DNA from: Streptomyces sp. PKU-EA00015
GTDB taxonomy: Bacteria; Actinomycetota; Actinomycetes; Streptomycetales; Streptomycetaceae
Length of the DNA stretch: 64,000 bases
Assembly: GCF_013387495.1 (NCBI RefSeq)
Contig: NZ_JABZEE010000032.1
Coordinates: 1-64,000 of the forward strand
Direction: 5' to 3'
Made by a program: the position numbers and the translations under genes. Each line of letters starts with the position of its first letter. The stretch's first letter is position 1. Shown here in pieces: positions 7,644 through 16,730 of the stretch. The notes under the pieces were generated by a model. The model saw only the letters and a list, made by a program, of their open reading frames with translations, did not search any database and had not been told where the DNA came from.

Positions 7644-8728
7644 AGGAGGACGACCGAGCGCAGCACGTCGCCCTCGTGCATCCGGGCGAAGGCCGCCTCG
7701 ACATCGCCGATGCCGATGGTCTCCGTCACGAACGCGCCGAGGTCGATGCGGCCCTGCTGGTGGAGGTCGATGAGCATCGGGAAGTCGCGGGAGGGCAGGC
7801 AGTCCCCGTACCACGACGACTTGAGGGCTCCGCCGCGGCCGAAGACGTCGAGCAGGGGCAGTTCGAGTTTCATGTCGGGGGTGGGCACGCCGACGAGGAC
7901 GACCGTGCCGGCCAGATCGCGGGCGTAGAAGGCCTGCCGGTACGTCTCCGGGCGGCCGACGGCCTCGATGACGACGTCCGCGCCGAAGCCGCCGGTGAGT
8001 TCGCGGATCGCCTCGACGGGATCCGCGGAGCGGGAGTTGACGGTGTGGGTGGCGCCCATGGAGCGGGCGGTCTCCAGCTTGCGGTCGTCGATGTCGACGG
8101 CGATGATCTTCGCCGCTCCGGCGAGGTGCGCGCCGACGACGGCCGCGTCGCCGACGCCGCCGCAGCCGATGACGGCGACCGTGTCGCCGCGGCCCACCCC
8201 GCCCGTGTTGACGGCGGCGCCGATGCCCGCCATGACCCCGCAGCCGAGCAGTCCGGCGACGGCCGGGGAGACCGCGGGGTCGACCTTGGTGCACTGGCCC
8301 GCGGCGACGAGGGTCTTCTCGGCGAAGGCGCCGATGCCCAGGGCGGGTGACAGTTCGGTGCCGGAGGCGGTGAGCGTCATCCGCTGCCGGGCGTTGTGCG
8401 TGTCGAAGCAGTACCAGGGCCTGCCGCGCAGGCAGGCGCGACACCGTCCGCAGACGGCGCGCCAGTTGAGGATCACGAAGTCGCCCGGCGCGACGTCGGT
8501 GACGCCGTCGCCGACGGACTCCACGACTCCGGCCGCCTCGTGGCCCAGCAGGAACGGGAACTCGTCGTTGATCCCGCCCTGCTTGTAGTGCAGGTCGGTG
8601 TGGCAGACGCCGCACGCCTGCACCCGCACGACCGCCTCGCCCGGCCCGGGGTCGGGGACGGTGATCGTCTCGACCCGCACCGGCTCGTTCTTCCCGGGTG
8701 CGATCACACCTTGCACCTGCTGGGGCAT
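7640..8728 (-). CDS. S-(hydroxymethyl)mycothiol dehydrogenase
   Basis: A 362-aa class III zinc alcohol dehydrogenase of the mycothiol-dependent formaldehyde dehydrogenase type (MscR). It oxidises the mycothiol-formaldehyde adduct with NAD+ and so detoxifies formaldehyde. Catalytic-zinc residues are in ACGVCHTDLHYKQGG and GHEAAG. The structural-zinc cysteines follow as CGRCRACLRGRPWYC, and the Rossmann motif is GCGGVGDAA. The GGINDEFPFLLGHEAAGVVE stretch is characteristic of the mycothiol branch as I remember it. The start at 8728 (MPQQVQGV) was preferred over a longer frame to 8770. It is divergent from the copper oxidase gene. Confidence 0.88.
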   Translation of the reverse strand: MPQQVQGVIAPGKNEPVRVETITVPDPGPGEAVVRVQACGVCHTDLHYKQGGINDEFPFLLGHEAAGVVESVGDGVTDVAPGDFVILNWRAVCGRCRACLRGRPWYCFDTHNARQRMTLTASGTELSPALGIGAFAEKTLVAAGQCTKVDPAVSPAVAGLLGCGVMAGIGAAVNTGGVGRGDTVAVIGCGGVGDAAVVGAHLAGAAKIIAVDIDDRKLETARSMGATHTVNSRSADPVEAIRELTGGFGADVVIEAVGRPETYRQAFYARDLAGTVVLVGVPTPDMKLELPLLDVFGRGGALKSSWYGDCLPSRDFPMLIDLHQQGRIDLGAFVTETIGIGDVEAAFARMHEGDVLRSVVLL

Positions 8729-8938
8729 CGCAGGACCTGCCCTTCCTCGACGTGGCGTCCTGACCGCCACTGCCTGTCACGGCGGCGCGCCGCGATGGCC
8801 CGCACGGTATGCCGAAGACGCCGCCCAAGCGGGCAATTTCGGCCAGAGGACACGGATACGGCAACTACGGAGGAAGGCGCAGAGTCCTACCGGGTGCAGG
8901 AGGGGGTCCGCACAGAAGTGCTGTACGGGGGAGAAACC

Positions 8939-10810
8939 TTGACCGAGATCATTGAGTGCGCCGCCGCGGCCGAAGCGATGGTGGAGGTCGGGCGCCGTCC
9001 CGGCCGGCCCGGCGCGCTGACGCCCTACGCCGACCCGCTGACGATTCCGCCGGTGCTGCGGCCCGACGTGGCCGATGTCCGTCAGGAGATAGAGATCGCG
9101 CTGCGCCCCACCTGGGTGCGGATGCACTCCCAGCTGCCTCCGACGCTGATGTGGGGATACGAGGGCAGCGTCCCGGGGCCCACCATCGACGTGCGTCGCG
9201 GGCAGCGGATCAGGGTCGCCTGGACCAACCGCATCCCGCCGGGCAGTGAGTACCCCGTCACTGCGGTGGAGGTCGGCCCGACGCCCGCGGGACAGCCGCT
9301 GCCCCACAACCGTCCGGGGCGCGAGGGCGTGAAGCCGGACGAGCGCGTGGCGGCCCTGCCCGCGTGGTCGGTGACGCATCTGCACGGCGCACAGACCGGC
9401 GGCGGCAACGACGGCTGGGCTGACAATGCCGTCACCTACGGGGACGCGCAACTGGCGGAGTACCCGAACGACCATCACGCGGCGCAGTGGTGGTACCACG
9501 ACCACGCCATGAACATCACCCGGTGGAACGTCTATGCCGGTCTGGTGGGCACGTACCTCGTCCGCGACGACGAGGAGGACGCGCTGGGGCTGCCGTCCGG
9601 CGCGCGTGAGATGCCGCTGATCCTCGCCGACCGCAACCTCGACACGGACGAGGACGGGCGGCTGAACGGCCGCCTGCTGCACAAGACCTCGGTGCTGATC
9701 TCGAGCCATCCGGAAACAGGCAAGCCGGTGTCGCTGCCGTTTCTGGGGCCGTACTCCACGGTCAACGGGACGATCTGGCCACACCTCGACGTGGACGACG
9801 CCTGGTACCGCTTCCGGCTGGTGAACGCCTCCAACGCCCGGATCTACAACCTGGTGCTGGTGGACGAGCACGACCGTCCGGTGCCCGGCGTGGTGCGGCA
9901 GATCGGCAGCGACGGGGGGCTGCTGCCGCGGCCGGTGCCGGTGGACTTCCCGGGCGGGCAGCCGCTGACCATCGCCCCCGCTGAGCGGTTCGATCTACTG
10001 ATCGACTTCCGGGCGCTGGCCGGCCGCCGGGTGCGGTTGGTGAACAAGGGGCGCAACGCGCCGGCGGGCGTGCCGGACCTGGCCGACAGCGTGCCGTATC
10101 CGCAGGTGATGGAGTTCCGGGTGCAGGAGACGTGCGAGCCGGATCCGTTCGTGCTGCCGCCGGTGCTGTCCGGGTCGTTCCGCCGGTACGACCACGCTCT
10201 GGTCGACCACGGGCACCGGCTGATCGTGCTGACGCCGCCACAGACCGTCGGCGGCGGCGGTCATCCGGAGATCTGGGAGATGACGGAGGTGAAGGACGCC
10301 GGCGTCCGGGTGCCGGCGGAGGGGGTGATCCAGCTCCGGAGCACGGACGGCACGGTGCGGACCTACCGGCGCACCTCGCGGACGTTCAACGACGCGCTCG
10401 GCTTCACGATCGGCGAGGGCTCGTACGAGCAGTGGTCGTTCCTCAACCTGGGCGCGCCCGCGCACCCGATGCACATCCACCTCGCCGACTTCCAGGTCAT
10501 GAGCCGGGAGGCGTATCGGGTGGACGGTTTCGACCCGGAGCTCGGCGGTACGCGGACGCCGGTCGCGCCCGACCCGGACCGCACGCTCTCGGTACCGGCG
10601 AACGAGCAGGGCTGGAAGGACGTCTTCCAGGTCGCGGAGGCGGAGCTGGTGAAGGTGATGGGCCGGTTCGACGGGGCACACGGGCGGTTCATGTACCACT
10701 GCCATCTGCTGGAGCACGAAGACATGGGGATGATGCGCCCGTTCGTGGTCATGCCGAAGGAGGCGCTGAGGTTCGACCACGGCGCGGGCCACGGCGGCCA
10801 CCACGGCTGA
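8939..10810 (+). CDS. Multicopper oxidase, phenoxazinone synthase-like
   Basis: A 623-aa protein starting LTEIIE at a TTG behind GGGGGAGA; phenoxazinone synthase (PhsA) of S. antibioticus starts similarly and is of similar length. All copper-ligand motifs are present: THLHGAQT, WYHDHAMN, HPMHIHLADF and HCHLLEHEDMGMM (type 1 Cys-His-Met set). There is no Sec or Tat signal, so it should be cytosolic. PhsA couples o-aminophenols oxidatively to phenoxazinones; relatives act on other phenols or on bilirubin. A frame extending 180 residues upstream overlaps the divergent gene and is rejected. No secondary-metabolite genes adjoin it. Confidence 0.85.
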   Translation: MTEIIECAAAAEAMVEVGRRPGRPGALTPYADPLTIPPVLRPDVADVRQEIEIALRPTWVRMHSQLPPTLMWGYEGSVPGPTIDVRRGQRIRVAWTNRIPPGSEYPVTAVEVGPTPAGQPLPHNRPGREGVKPDERVAALPAWSVTHLHGAQTGGGNDGWADNAVTYGDAQLAEYPNDHHAAQWWYHDHAMNITRWNVYAGLVGTYLVRDDEEDALGLPSGAREMPLILADRNLDTDEDGRLNGRLLHKTSVLISSHPETGKPVSLPFLGPYSTVNGTIWPHLDVDDAWYRFRLVNASNARIYNLVLVDEHDRPVPGVVRQIGSDGGLLPRPVPVDFPGGQPLTIAPAERFDLLIDFRALAGRRVRLVNKGRNAPAGVPDLADSVPYPQVMEFRVQETCEPDPFVLPPVLSGSFRRYDHALVDHGHRLIVLTPPQTVGGGGHPEIWEMTEVKDAGVRVPAEGVIQLRSTDGTVRTYRRTSRTFNDALGFTIGEGSYEQWSFLNLGAPAHPMHIHLADFQVMSREAYRVDGFDPELGGTRTPVAPDPDRTLSVPANEQGWKDVFQVAEAELVKVMGRFDGAHGRFMYHCHLLEHEDMGMMRPFVVMPKEALRFDHGAGHGGHHG

Positions 10811-10814
10811 GGTA

Positions 10815-10862
10815 CGGCGAAGGCCGGGCCCGCGGGACGTCCCGCGGGCCCGGCCTTCGCCG
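10815..10862. terminator. Bidirectional terminator hairpin
   Basis: A perfect 22-bp stem (10815-10836 with 10841-10862) with loop ACGT lies between the convergent copper oxidase and permease genes. Confidence 0.85.
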
Positions 10863-10865
10863 CGA

Positions 10866-12329
10866 TCAGGCGCGGACGTCCTCGCGCTCGGCCTCGATGC
10901 GGCCGACGCGCTTGCGGACGACGTACCAGCCGCCGACCAGCGCGGCCGCGATCAGCGGCAGGCAGTTGACGGTGGTGCGGGCGATGCCGCCGTCCATCCA
11001 CATCAGGACGAGGACGGAGGCGAGGAAGAACAGCGTGACGAGCTGGGTGTAGGGGGCCCAGGGCAGCTGGTAGCCGGGGCGGGTGACCCGGCCGTCCTTG
11101 GAGCGGTGCCAGAACAGCAGCGAGCAGACCATGATCATCGCCCAGGTGCCGATGATGCCGATGGAGGCGAAGTTCAGCACGAGCTCGAAGGCGTCGCCCG
11201 GCATGACGTAGTTCAGGCCGACACCGAGGACACCGAAGGCGGCGGTCAGCAGGATGCCGCCGTAGGGCACGCCGCCCTTGTTCATGACGCCGGTGAACTT
11301 CGGCGCGGAACCGGACATGGACATCGAGCGCAGAATGCGGCCGGTCGAGTACAGGCCGGAGTTCAGGCTGGACAGGGCCGCGGTGAGGACGACGAGGTTC
11401 ATGACGCCGGCCGCGCCCGGGATGCCGAGCTTGTCGAAGACGGTGACGAAGGGGCTCTCGTCGCCGGAGTACGCGGTGTACGGCAGCAGCAGGGCGAGCA
11501 GCACGACCGAGCCGACGTAGAAGAGACCGACACGCCACATGATCGAGTTGATCGCCTTGGGCATGATCTTCTCGGGGTTCTCGGTCTCGCCCGCGGCGAC
11601 GCCGCACAGCTCGACGGAGGCGTAGGCGAAGACGACACCCTGGATCAGCAGCAGCATGGGCATGACGCCGCTCGGGAAGATGCCGCCGTTGTCGGAGATG
11701 GTGGCGAGGCCCGGCGTGTGGCCGCCGATGTCGTGCGAGGTCACGACGAGGAAGATGCCGACGAGCATGAACACGACGAGCGCGGCGACCTTGATGATCG
11801 CGAACCAGAACTCCATCTCGCCGAAGTACTTCACCGAGATCAGGTTGGCGGTGAGGACGACGGCGAGGGCGATCAGGGCGAGGACCCACTGCGGGATGTC
11901 GCTGAACATGGCCCAGAAGTGGGCGTAGGTCGCGGCGGCGGTGATGTCGGCGATCGCGGTGGTCGACCAGTTGAGGAAGTACAGCCAGCCGGCCGTGTAG
12001 GCGCCCTTCTCGCCCATGAACTCACGGGCGTAGGAGACGAAGGCGCCGGAGGAGGGCCGGTAGAGCACCAGCTCGCCGAGCGCGCGGACGACGAAGAAGG
12101 CGAAGACGCCACACACGGCGTATGCGATGAAGAGGGACGGACCGGCGTTGGCCATACGGCCGCCGGCGCCGAGGAAGAGCCCCGTACCGATGGCGCCGCC
12201 GATGGCGATCATGTTGATGTGACGTGACTTGAGGTCCTTGCGGTACCCGGCGTCACCGGCGTCTACGTGGGGGGCGCCCGTCGCGGCGGCGACAGGCGTG
12301 TCGGCCGCAGCCATGGTGCGGTCACTCAT
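10866..12329 (-). CDS. Amino acid permease (APC superfamily)
   Basis: A 487-aa inner-membrane transporter with about 12 helices. The APC signature is clear: RHINMIAIGGAIGTGLFLGA in helix 1, followed by PSLFIAYAVCG and ALGELVLYRPSSGAFVSYAR. It resembles the asparagine/GABA/aromatic permease branch (AnsP/GabP-like); the substrate is not determinable. The start is the ATG at 12329 (MSDRTMAAADTP). A longer frame to 12422 runs into the promoter region. No metabolic neighbour indicates a substrate. Confidence 0.85.
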   Translation of the reverse strand: MSDRTMAAADTPVAAATGAPHVDAGDAGYRKDLKSRHINMIAIGGAIGTGLFLGAGGRMANAGPSLFIAYAVCGVFAFFVVRALGELVLYRPSSGAFVSYAREFMGEKGAYTAGWLYFLNWSTTAIADITAAATYAHFWAMFSDIPQWVLALIALAVVLTANLISVKYFGEMEFWFAIIKVAALVVFMLVGIFLVVTSHDIGGHTPGLATISDNGGIFPSGVMPMLLLIQGVVFAYASVELCGVAAGETENPEKIMPKAINSIMWRVGLFYVGSVVLLALLLPYTAYSGDESPFVTVFDKLGIPGAAGVMNLVVLTAALSSLNSGLYSTGRILRSMSMSGSAPKFTGVMNKGGVPYGGILLTAAFGVLGVGLNYVMPGDAFELVLNFASIGIIGTWAMIMVCSLLFWHRSKDGRVTRPGYQLPWAPYTQLVTLFFLASVLVLMWMDGGIARTTVNCLPLIAAALVGGWYVVRKRVGRIEAEREDVRA

Positions 12330-12473
12330 TGAGGTGTTCGCCTTCGTGAGGGGGTGTGCGGTACCCGGCCTTGTGCGCCGGCGGCTCTGTGCGGTGTGCC
12401 GCGGCACGGCGTGGGTGCCCAAAGAGCCTGATGGCTCATAGTCAGGGCAACCCTGGGATTTTGGCAGTGGTCA

Positions 12474-12499
12474 ACCTCACTCAGACATAGATCTGAGGT
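12474..12499. promoter_or_regulatory. Nested inverted repeat upstream of permease gene
   Basis: ACCTCA (12474-12479) pairs with TGAGGT (12494-12499), and inside it TCAGA (12481-12485) pairs with TCTGA (12492-12496). It lies about 150 bp upstream of the permease start and 45 bp from the gntR stop. It could be an operator; no regulator is assigned. Confidence 0.3.
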
Positions 12500-12542
12500 A
12501 TTTCAGAGGTTTCGCCAATGTGAAGCAAGGATGCCCTGCGGT

Positions 12543-13244
12543 TCAGGGCGCGAGGACATCCAGCTCTTCCAGGGCTCCGGCAGCGATCTCCCGGGTGAGC
12601 CTCTCCGCACGCGCCGCATCGCCTTCGCGAACGGCTTCGGCGAGCTGCACATGGAGCGTCACGGCCGCCGGGTCCGGGTCGTCGAACATCACGTGGTGGT
12701 GGGTCCGGCCCGCGAGGACCTCCGCGACGACGTCGCCGAGCCGGGCGAACATCTCGTTGCCCGAGGCGTTGAGCACGATCCGGTGGAAGGCGATGTCGTG
12801 CTCGAGGTAGCCCTCCAGCTGGTGCCCCCGGGAGGTGGCGACCATGCCGATGGCCTCCTGGGTGAGGGCGGCGCACTGCTCCGGGGTGGCGTTGACGGCG
12901 GCGAGGGAGGCCGCGACCGGTTCGATCGCGGAGCGCAGCACGGTCAGGGAGCGCAGCTGGCGCGGCCGGTCGGCGCCGGCGAGGCGCCAGCGGATGACGC
13001 GCGGGTCGTAGACGTTCCACTCCTCGGTGGGCCGTACGGTCACGCCGACACGGCGCCGTGACTCCACGAGGCGCATGGACTCCAGGACCCGGACCACTTC
13101 CCGGACGACGGTGCGCGAGACGTCGAAACGCTGGGCGACCTCGTCGGTGCGCAGGACGCTGCCCGCGGGGTATGCGCCCGCGGTGATCGCCAGGCCGAGG
13201 GTGTCGAGCACCTGCGTGTGAAGCCCTCGGCCTTCTGTGGTCAT
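12543..13244 (-). CDS. gntR: FadR-type GntR regulator of the gluconate operon
   Basis: A 233-aa repressor-type protein. It has an N-terminal winged helix (AYPAGSVLRTDEVAQRFDVS, then RTVVREVVRVLESMRLVESR) and a C-terminal all-helical FCD effector domain with the metal-binding Asp/His pattern (EGYLEHDIAFHRIVL...HVQLAEAVREGD). It is divergent from gluconokinase and gluconate permease, the arrangement of SCO1678-1680 in S. coelicolor, so gluconate or a derivative is the likely inducer. The ATG at 13244 was chosen; a TTG six bases upstream is in frame but less likely. A palindrome in the shared intergenic region is the probable operator. Confidence 0.88.
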   Translation of the reverse strand: MTTEGRGLHTQVLDTLGLAITAGAYPAGSVLRTDEVAQRFDVSRTVVREVVRVLESMRLVESRRRVGVTVRPTEEWNVYDPRVIRWRLAGADRPRQLRSLTVLRSAIEPVAASLAAVNATPEQCAALTQEAIGMVATSRGHQLEGYLEHDIAFHRIVLNASGNEMFARLGDVVAEVLAGRTHHHVMFDDPDPAAVTLHVQLAEAVREGDAARAERLTREIAAGALEELDVLAP

Positions 13245-13304
13245 GGGCAAAGCCTACGGGTGGGCCACGGGAGGGAGCCGAGGGGACCCGGGAACAAAAA
13301 GTAT

Positions 13305-13316
13305 GACGTTTACGTC
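13305..13316. promoter_or_regulatory. Candidate GntR operator
   Basis: A perfect palindrome GACGT-TT-ACGTC lies between divergent gntR and gluconokinase, 61 bp from the gntR start and 87 bp from the kinase start. Its form fits FadR-subfamily operators. Confidence 0.6.
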
Positions 13317-13402
13317 TCAGGCTCTTGAATAAGTCGTACCTAATGGGTTTCAGTAGCGCGACGGACGGATGTCGGATGTCGAAGAAGACAGCGAGGCACG
13401 TA

Positions 13403-13912
13403 ATGAGCACCCCTCACGTCGTTGTGGTGATGGGCGTGGCAGGCACGGGCAAGACCACGATCGGCCCCCTGCTCGCCGCCGCCCTGGGCGTCCCGTACGC
13501 CGAGGGCGACGACTTCCACCCTCCGGCCAACATCACCAAGATGTCGGCCGGCACCCCGCTGGACGACGACGACCGCCGGCCGTGGCTGGACGCCATCGGA
13601 GCCTGGGCCCATGAGCGGGCCGGACACGGCGGCGTGGTCTCCAGCTCGGCGCTCAAGCGCGTGTACCGCGACCGGCTCAGGGCCGCCGCGCCCGGAGTCG
13701 TCTTCCTCCACCTCACCGGCGACCGCGCGCTCATCGAGAGGCGCATGACGGAGCGCAAGGGGCACTTCATGCCGACCGCGCTCCTCGACTCCCAGTTCGC
13801 CACCCTCCAGCCGCTGGGTGACGACGAGGCGGGTGTCGCCGTCGACGTGTCCGGAAGCCCCGAGGAGATCACCGAGCGGGCCGTCGCCGCGCTGCGCGCA
13901 CTCCCTTCCTGA
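13403..13912 (+). CDS. gntK: Gluconokinase
   Basis: A 169-aa P-loop kinase that phosphorylates D-gluconate to 6-phosphogluconate, feeding the pentose phosphate pathway. The Walker A motif is GVAGTGKTT (about residues 11-19). Family motifs EGDDFHPPANITKMSAGTPL and DDDRRPWL follow, then SSALKRVYRDRLR and the lid region RKGHFMPTALLDSQFATLQP. Length matches bacterial GntK. The start MSTPHVVVV at 13403 has GAGG six bases upstream. It is the first gene of a kinase-permease operon with a 51-bp gap. Confidence 0.95.
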   Translation: MSTPHVVVVMGVAGTGKTTIGPLLAAALGVPYAEGDDFHPPANITKMSAGTPLDDDDRRPWLDAIGAWAHERAGHGGVVSSSALKRVYRDRLRAAAPGVVFLHLTGDRALIERRMTERKGHFMPTALLDSQFATLQPLGDDEAGVAVDVSGSPEEITERAVAALRALPS

Positions 13913-13963
13913 CCTCCGTCCCCGTACCCCCGTCCCCCTCCCCTTCCGTGACAAGGAATCACC

Positions 13964-15361
13964 GTGACCAGTCTCAGCGTCGAGATGCTGGCAGCGGACA
14001 CCGTCGAGCCGATCACCTCGGCGGGTAACGCTCAGCTGGGTATCGCCGTCCTGGCGGGTATCGCCGTCATCGTCCTGCTGATCACCAGGTTCAAACTGCA
14101 CGCGTTCCTGGCCCTGACCATCGGTTCGCTCGCCCTCGGCGCGTTCGCCGGGGCGCCGCTCGACAAGGCCATCGCCTCCTTCAGCACCGGCCTCGGCAGC
14201 ACTGTCGCCGGCGTCGGCGTCCTCATCGCCCTGGGCGCGATACTCGGCAAGCTGCTCGCCGACTCGGGCGGCGCCGACCAGATCGTCGACACGATCCTGG
14301 CCAAGGCGGGCGGACGCGCGATGCCGTGGGCGATGGTGCTGATCGCCTCGATCATCGGACTCCCGCTGTTCTTCGAGGTCGGCATCGTCCTGCTGATCCC
14401 GGTCGTGCTCATGGTCGCCAAGCGCGGCAACTACTCGCTGATGCGGATCGGCATCCCGGCCCTCGCCGGCCTGTCCGTCATGCACGGCCTGATCCCGCCG
14501 CACCCCGGCCCGCTCGTCGCGATCGACGCCATCGGCGCCAACCTGGGTGTGACCCTCGCCCTCGGCCTGGTCGTCGCGATACCGACGGTGATCATCGCGG
14601 GCCCGGTGTTCTCGAAGTTCGCGGCCCGGTGGGTGGACATCCCCGCGCCGGAGAAAATGATCCCGCAGCGCGCCTCCGACGACCTGGACAAGCGGCCCAG
14701 CTTCGCCGCCACCGTCGCCACGGTGCTGCTGCCCGTCGTGCTGATGATGGCCAAGGCGCTCGTCGACATCATCGTGGACGACCCCGAGAACGGCCTCCAG
14801 CGCGTCACGGACGTCATCGGCTCGCCGCTGATCGCCCTGCTCGCCGCGGTGCTGGTGGGCATCTTCACCCTGGGCCGCGCCGCAGGGTTCACCAAGGAGC
14901 GGATCGGCTCGACGGTCGAGAAGTCGCTCGCCCCGATCGCGGGCGTCCTGCTGATCGTCGGCGCCGGCGGCGGCTTCAAGCAGACGCTGATCGACATCGG
15001 TGTCGGCCAGATGATCCTGGACTTCTCCAAGGGCTGGGCCATCCCGACGCTGCTGCTCGCCTGGCTGATCGCGGTGGCGATCCGGCTGGCGACCGGTTCG
15101 GCGACGGTCGCGACGATCTCCGCGGCCGGACTGGTCGCGCCGCTCGCTGCCGACATGTCGACCTCCCACGCGGCCCTGCTGGTCCTCGCGATCGGCGCCG
15201 GTTCGCTGTTCTTCAGCCACGTGAACGACGCCGGCTTCTGGCTGGTGAAGGAGTACTTCGGCATGAACGTCGGCCAGACGATCAAGACCTGGTCGGTGAT
15301 GGAGACCATCATCTCGGTCGTCGGCATCGTCATCGTGCTGCTGCTGTCACTCGTCCTGTAG
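13964..15361 (+). CDS. gntP: Gluconate:H+ symporter, GntP family
   Basis: A 465-aa polytopic protein with about 12-14 helices and no signal peptide. It carries GntP-family stretches including ALGAILGKLLADSGGADQIV, LSVMHGLIPPHPGPL and FFSHVNDAGFWLVKEYFGM. It should import gluconate by proton symport. The GTG start at 13964 follows AAGGAATCACC. Together with the kinase it forms a complete gluconate uptake and activation unit under the divergent GntR regulator. Its 3' end overlaps the convergent cytochrome b gene by 15 bp. Confidence 0.93.
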   Translation: MTSLSVEMLAADTVEPITSAGNAQLGIAVLAGIAVIVLLITRFKLHAFLALTIGSLALGAFAGAPLDKAIASFSTGLGSTVAGVGVLIALGAILGKLLADSGGADQIVDTILAKAGGRAMPWAMVLIASIIGLPLFFEVGIVLLIPVVLMVAKRGNYSLMRIGIPALAGLSVMHGLIPPHPGPLVAIDAIGANLGVTLALGLVVAIPTVIIAGPVFSKFAARWVDIPAPEKMIPQRASDDLDKRPSFAATVATVLLPVVLMMAKALVDIIVDDPENGLQRVTDVIGSPLIALLAAVLVGIFTLGRAAGFTKERIGSTVEKSLAPIAGVLLIVGAGGGFKQTLIDIGVGQMILDFSKGWAIPTLLLAWLIAVAIRLATGSATVATISAAGLVAPLAADMSTSHAALLVLAIGAGSLFFSHVNDAGFWLVKEYFGMNVGQTIKTWSVMETIISVVGIVIVLLLSLVL

Positions 15362-16009
15362 CCACTCGGAGTGGTGGTCGCGGGCCCACTGGCGCTCGAC
15401 CGACCCGGTGCGCATGCCACGGCGTGCCTCCGGGTCGGCGAGCGCCATTCCGATGTGCCCGGCCAGCACGATGCCGATGGCCAGCGACAGCCAGTCGTGC
15501 ACGAACGTCGCGCCGGTGCGCCACACCAGCGGGGCGAGGTCCGTGAACCACATCAGCAGTCCGGTGCCGAGCATGACCAGGGCCGCGCCCGCGATCCAGG
15601 CCGCGTAGATCTTCTGCCCGGCGTTGAACTTCCCCGCCGGGCGGGACGGGAGCCGGTGGTCCCGGCGGCGTACGGCACGCAGCCAGGTGCGGTCGTGCGG
15701 GCGGAAGCGGTTGAGCCGGCGCAGGTCGGCGCGGAAGGCCGGGGACGCGAGGCCGAGCAGGAACGGCACCGGCAGCAGCACGCCGGCCCACTCGTGGACG
15801 GTGACCACGAGATGGCGGCGGCCGACGAGCTCGGCGATCTGCGGTACGTACAGGGCGGCGGCGGTCGCGACGCAGGTGAGCATCAGGGCGGCGGTGGTGC
15901 GGTGCACCCAGCGTTCGGCCCGGCTGAACCGGCGCACGCGGGTGGGCGGTTCAGACGGTGGGGGTGTCGCTGCGGCCGTTGGACCGGCCGACCCAGGCGT
16001 CGACGTCAT
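15347..16009 (-). CDS. Cytochrome b-type membrane subunit (b561/formate dehydrogenase gamma fold)
   Basis: About 220 aa with four membrane helices. Candidate haem-ligand histidines sit in AERWVHRTTAALML, VVTVHEWAGVLL, GATFVHDWLSLAIG and VLAGHIGMAL. It probably passes electrons between the membrane quinone pool and the preceding molybdopterin protein. I placed the start at the ATG at 16009, which overlaps the upstream gene by 59 bp. A GTG just after that gene's stop, opening VRRFSRAERW, is a plausible alternative. Confidence 0.75.
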   Translation of the reverse strand: MTSTPGSAGPTAAATPPPSEPPTRVRRFSRAERWVHRTTAALMLTCVATAAALYVPQIAELVGRRHLVVTVHEWAGVLLPVPFLLGLASPAFRADLRRLNRFRPHDRTWLRAVRRRDHRLPSRPAGKFNAGQKIYAAWIAGAALVMLGTGLLMWFTDLAPLVWRTGATFVHDWLSLAIGIVLAGHIGMALADPEARRGMRTGSVERQWARDHHSEWLQDE

Positions 16010-16730
16010 AACCGCGCTCCTCCCAGTAGCCGGGCCGTACACGGGAGGTGACGGTGATCCCGGAGAGCCATTTCGCCGACTTGTAGAAGTACATGGGCGC
16101 GACGTAGAGCCGGGCGGGGCCGCCGTGGGCGTGACTGAGCGGCTTGTCCTGCATGCGCAGGGCGACGAGGACGTCGTCGCGACGGGCCTGCGGGAGGGTG
16201 AGGCTCTCGCTGTACGTGCCGTCGAAGCACGTGAACCGGACGGCCGTGCCCTCGGGGCGTATCCCGGCCGCGTCCAGAAGCAGCGACAGCCGCACGCCTT
16301 CGAACGGGGTGTCGGGCACGCGCCAGCCGGTCACGCACTGCACGTCGCGCACGATCCGGGTCTGCGGGAGGGCGCGCAGGTCGGCGAGCGTGTAGGCGGC
16401 GGGGCGTTCGACGAGGCCGTCGACGGTGAGGCGGTAGTTCGTCCCGTTCCGGCGCGGGACGGAGGAGGCGACCGAGTAGTAGCGGAAGCCGCCGCCGTTG
16501 GGCAGCAGCCCGGTGAGGCCGGTGGGGTCCTTGTCGGCGGCGGAGCCGAGGAACGACTCGAGCGCGCGCTGGAGTTGGGGTGCGGCGGCGACCGAGGCGG
16601 CTCCGACGCCGAGCATGCCCAGCACCAGCCGGCGGCCGAGGGGCGTGCCGGCCGTCCCCTCGTCGCGCTCGGCCGGCCCGGCGGGGCCGGTGTGCTCGGT
16701 GCGCTCCGCGTCACCGTCGTGTGAGGTCAC
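15951..16730 (-). CDS. Tat-exported molybdopterin-dependent oxidoreductase (sulfite oxidase/MsrP fold)
   Basis: A 259-aa protein with a twin-arginine leader (PLGRRLVLGMLGVGAASVAA), then the sulfite-oxidase-type molybdopterin domain. The molybdenum-ligand Cys is in RDVQCVTGWRVPDTPFEGV. It shares this fold with MsrP (YedY), which reduces oxidised methionine in envelope proteins. Followed directly by a cytochrome b gene, it likely forms a membrane-anchored redox pair, as MsrP does with MsrQ, although the partner here belongs to a different cytochrome family. The substrate is not determinable. The ATG at 16730 is the natural start. Confidence 0.85.
   Translation of the reverse strand: MTSHDGDAERTEHTGPAGPAERDEGTAGTPLGRRLVLGMLGVGAASVAAAPQLQRALESFLGSAADKDPTGLTGLLPNGGGFRYYSVASSVPRRNGTNYRLTVDGLVERPAAYTLADLRALPQTRIVRDVQCVTGWRVPDTPFEGVRLSLLLDAAGIRPEGTAVRFTCFDGTYSESLTLPQARRDDVLVALRMQDKPLSHAHGGPARLYVAPMYFYKSAKWLSGITVTSRVRPGYWEERGYDVDAWVGRSNGRSDTPTV

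Noticed and set aside
8396..8938. N-terminal extension of the copper oxidase
   Set aside because: It overlaps the divergent dehydrogenase, and the PhsA-like opening LTEIIE begins at the TTG with a proper ribosome-binding site.
8939..13244. Part of a secondary-metabolite cluster because of the phenoxazinone-synthase-like oxidase
   Set aside because: No NRPS, PKS, carrier protein or precursor genes occur around it; the neighbours are housekeeping genes.
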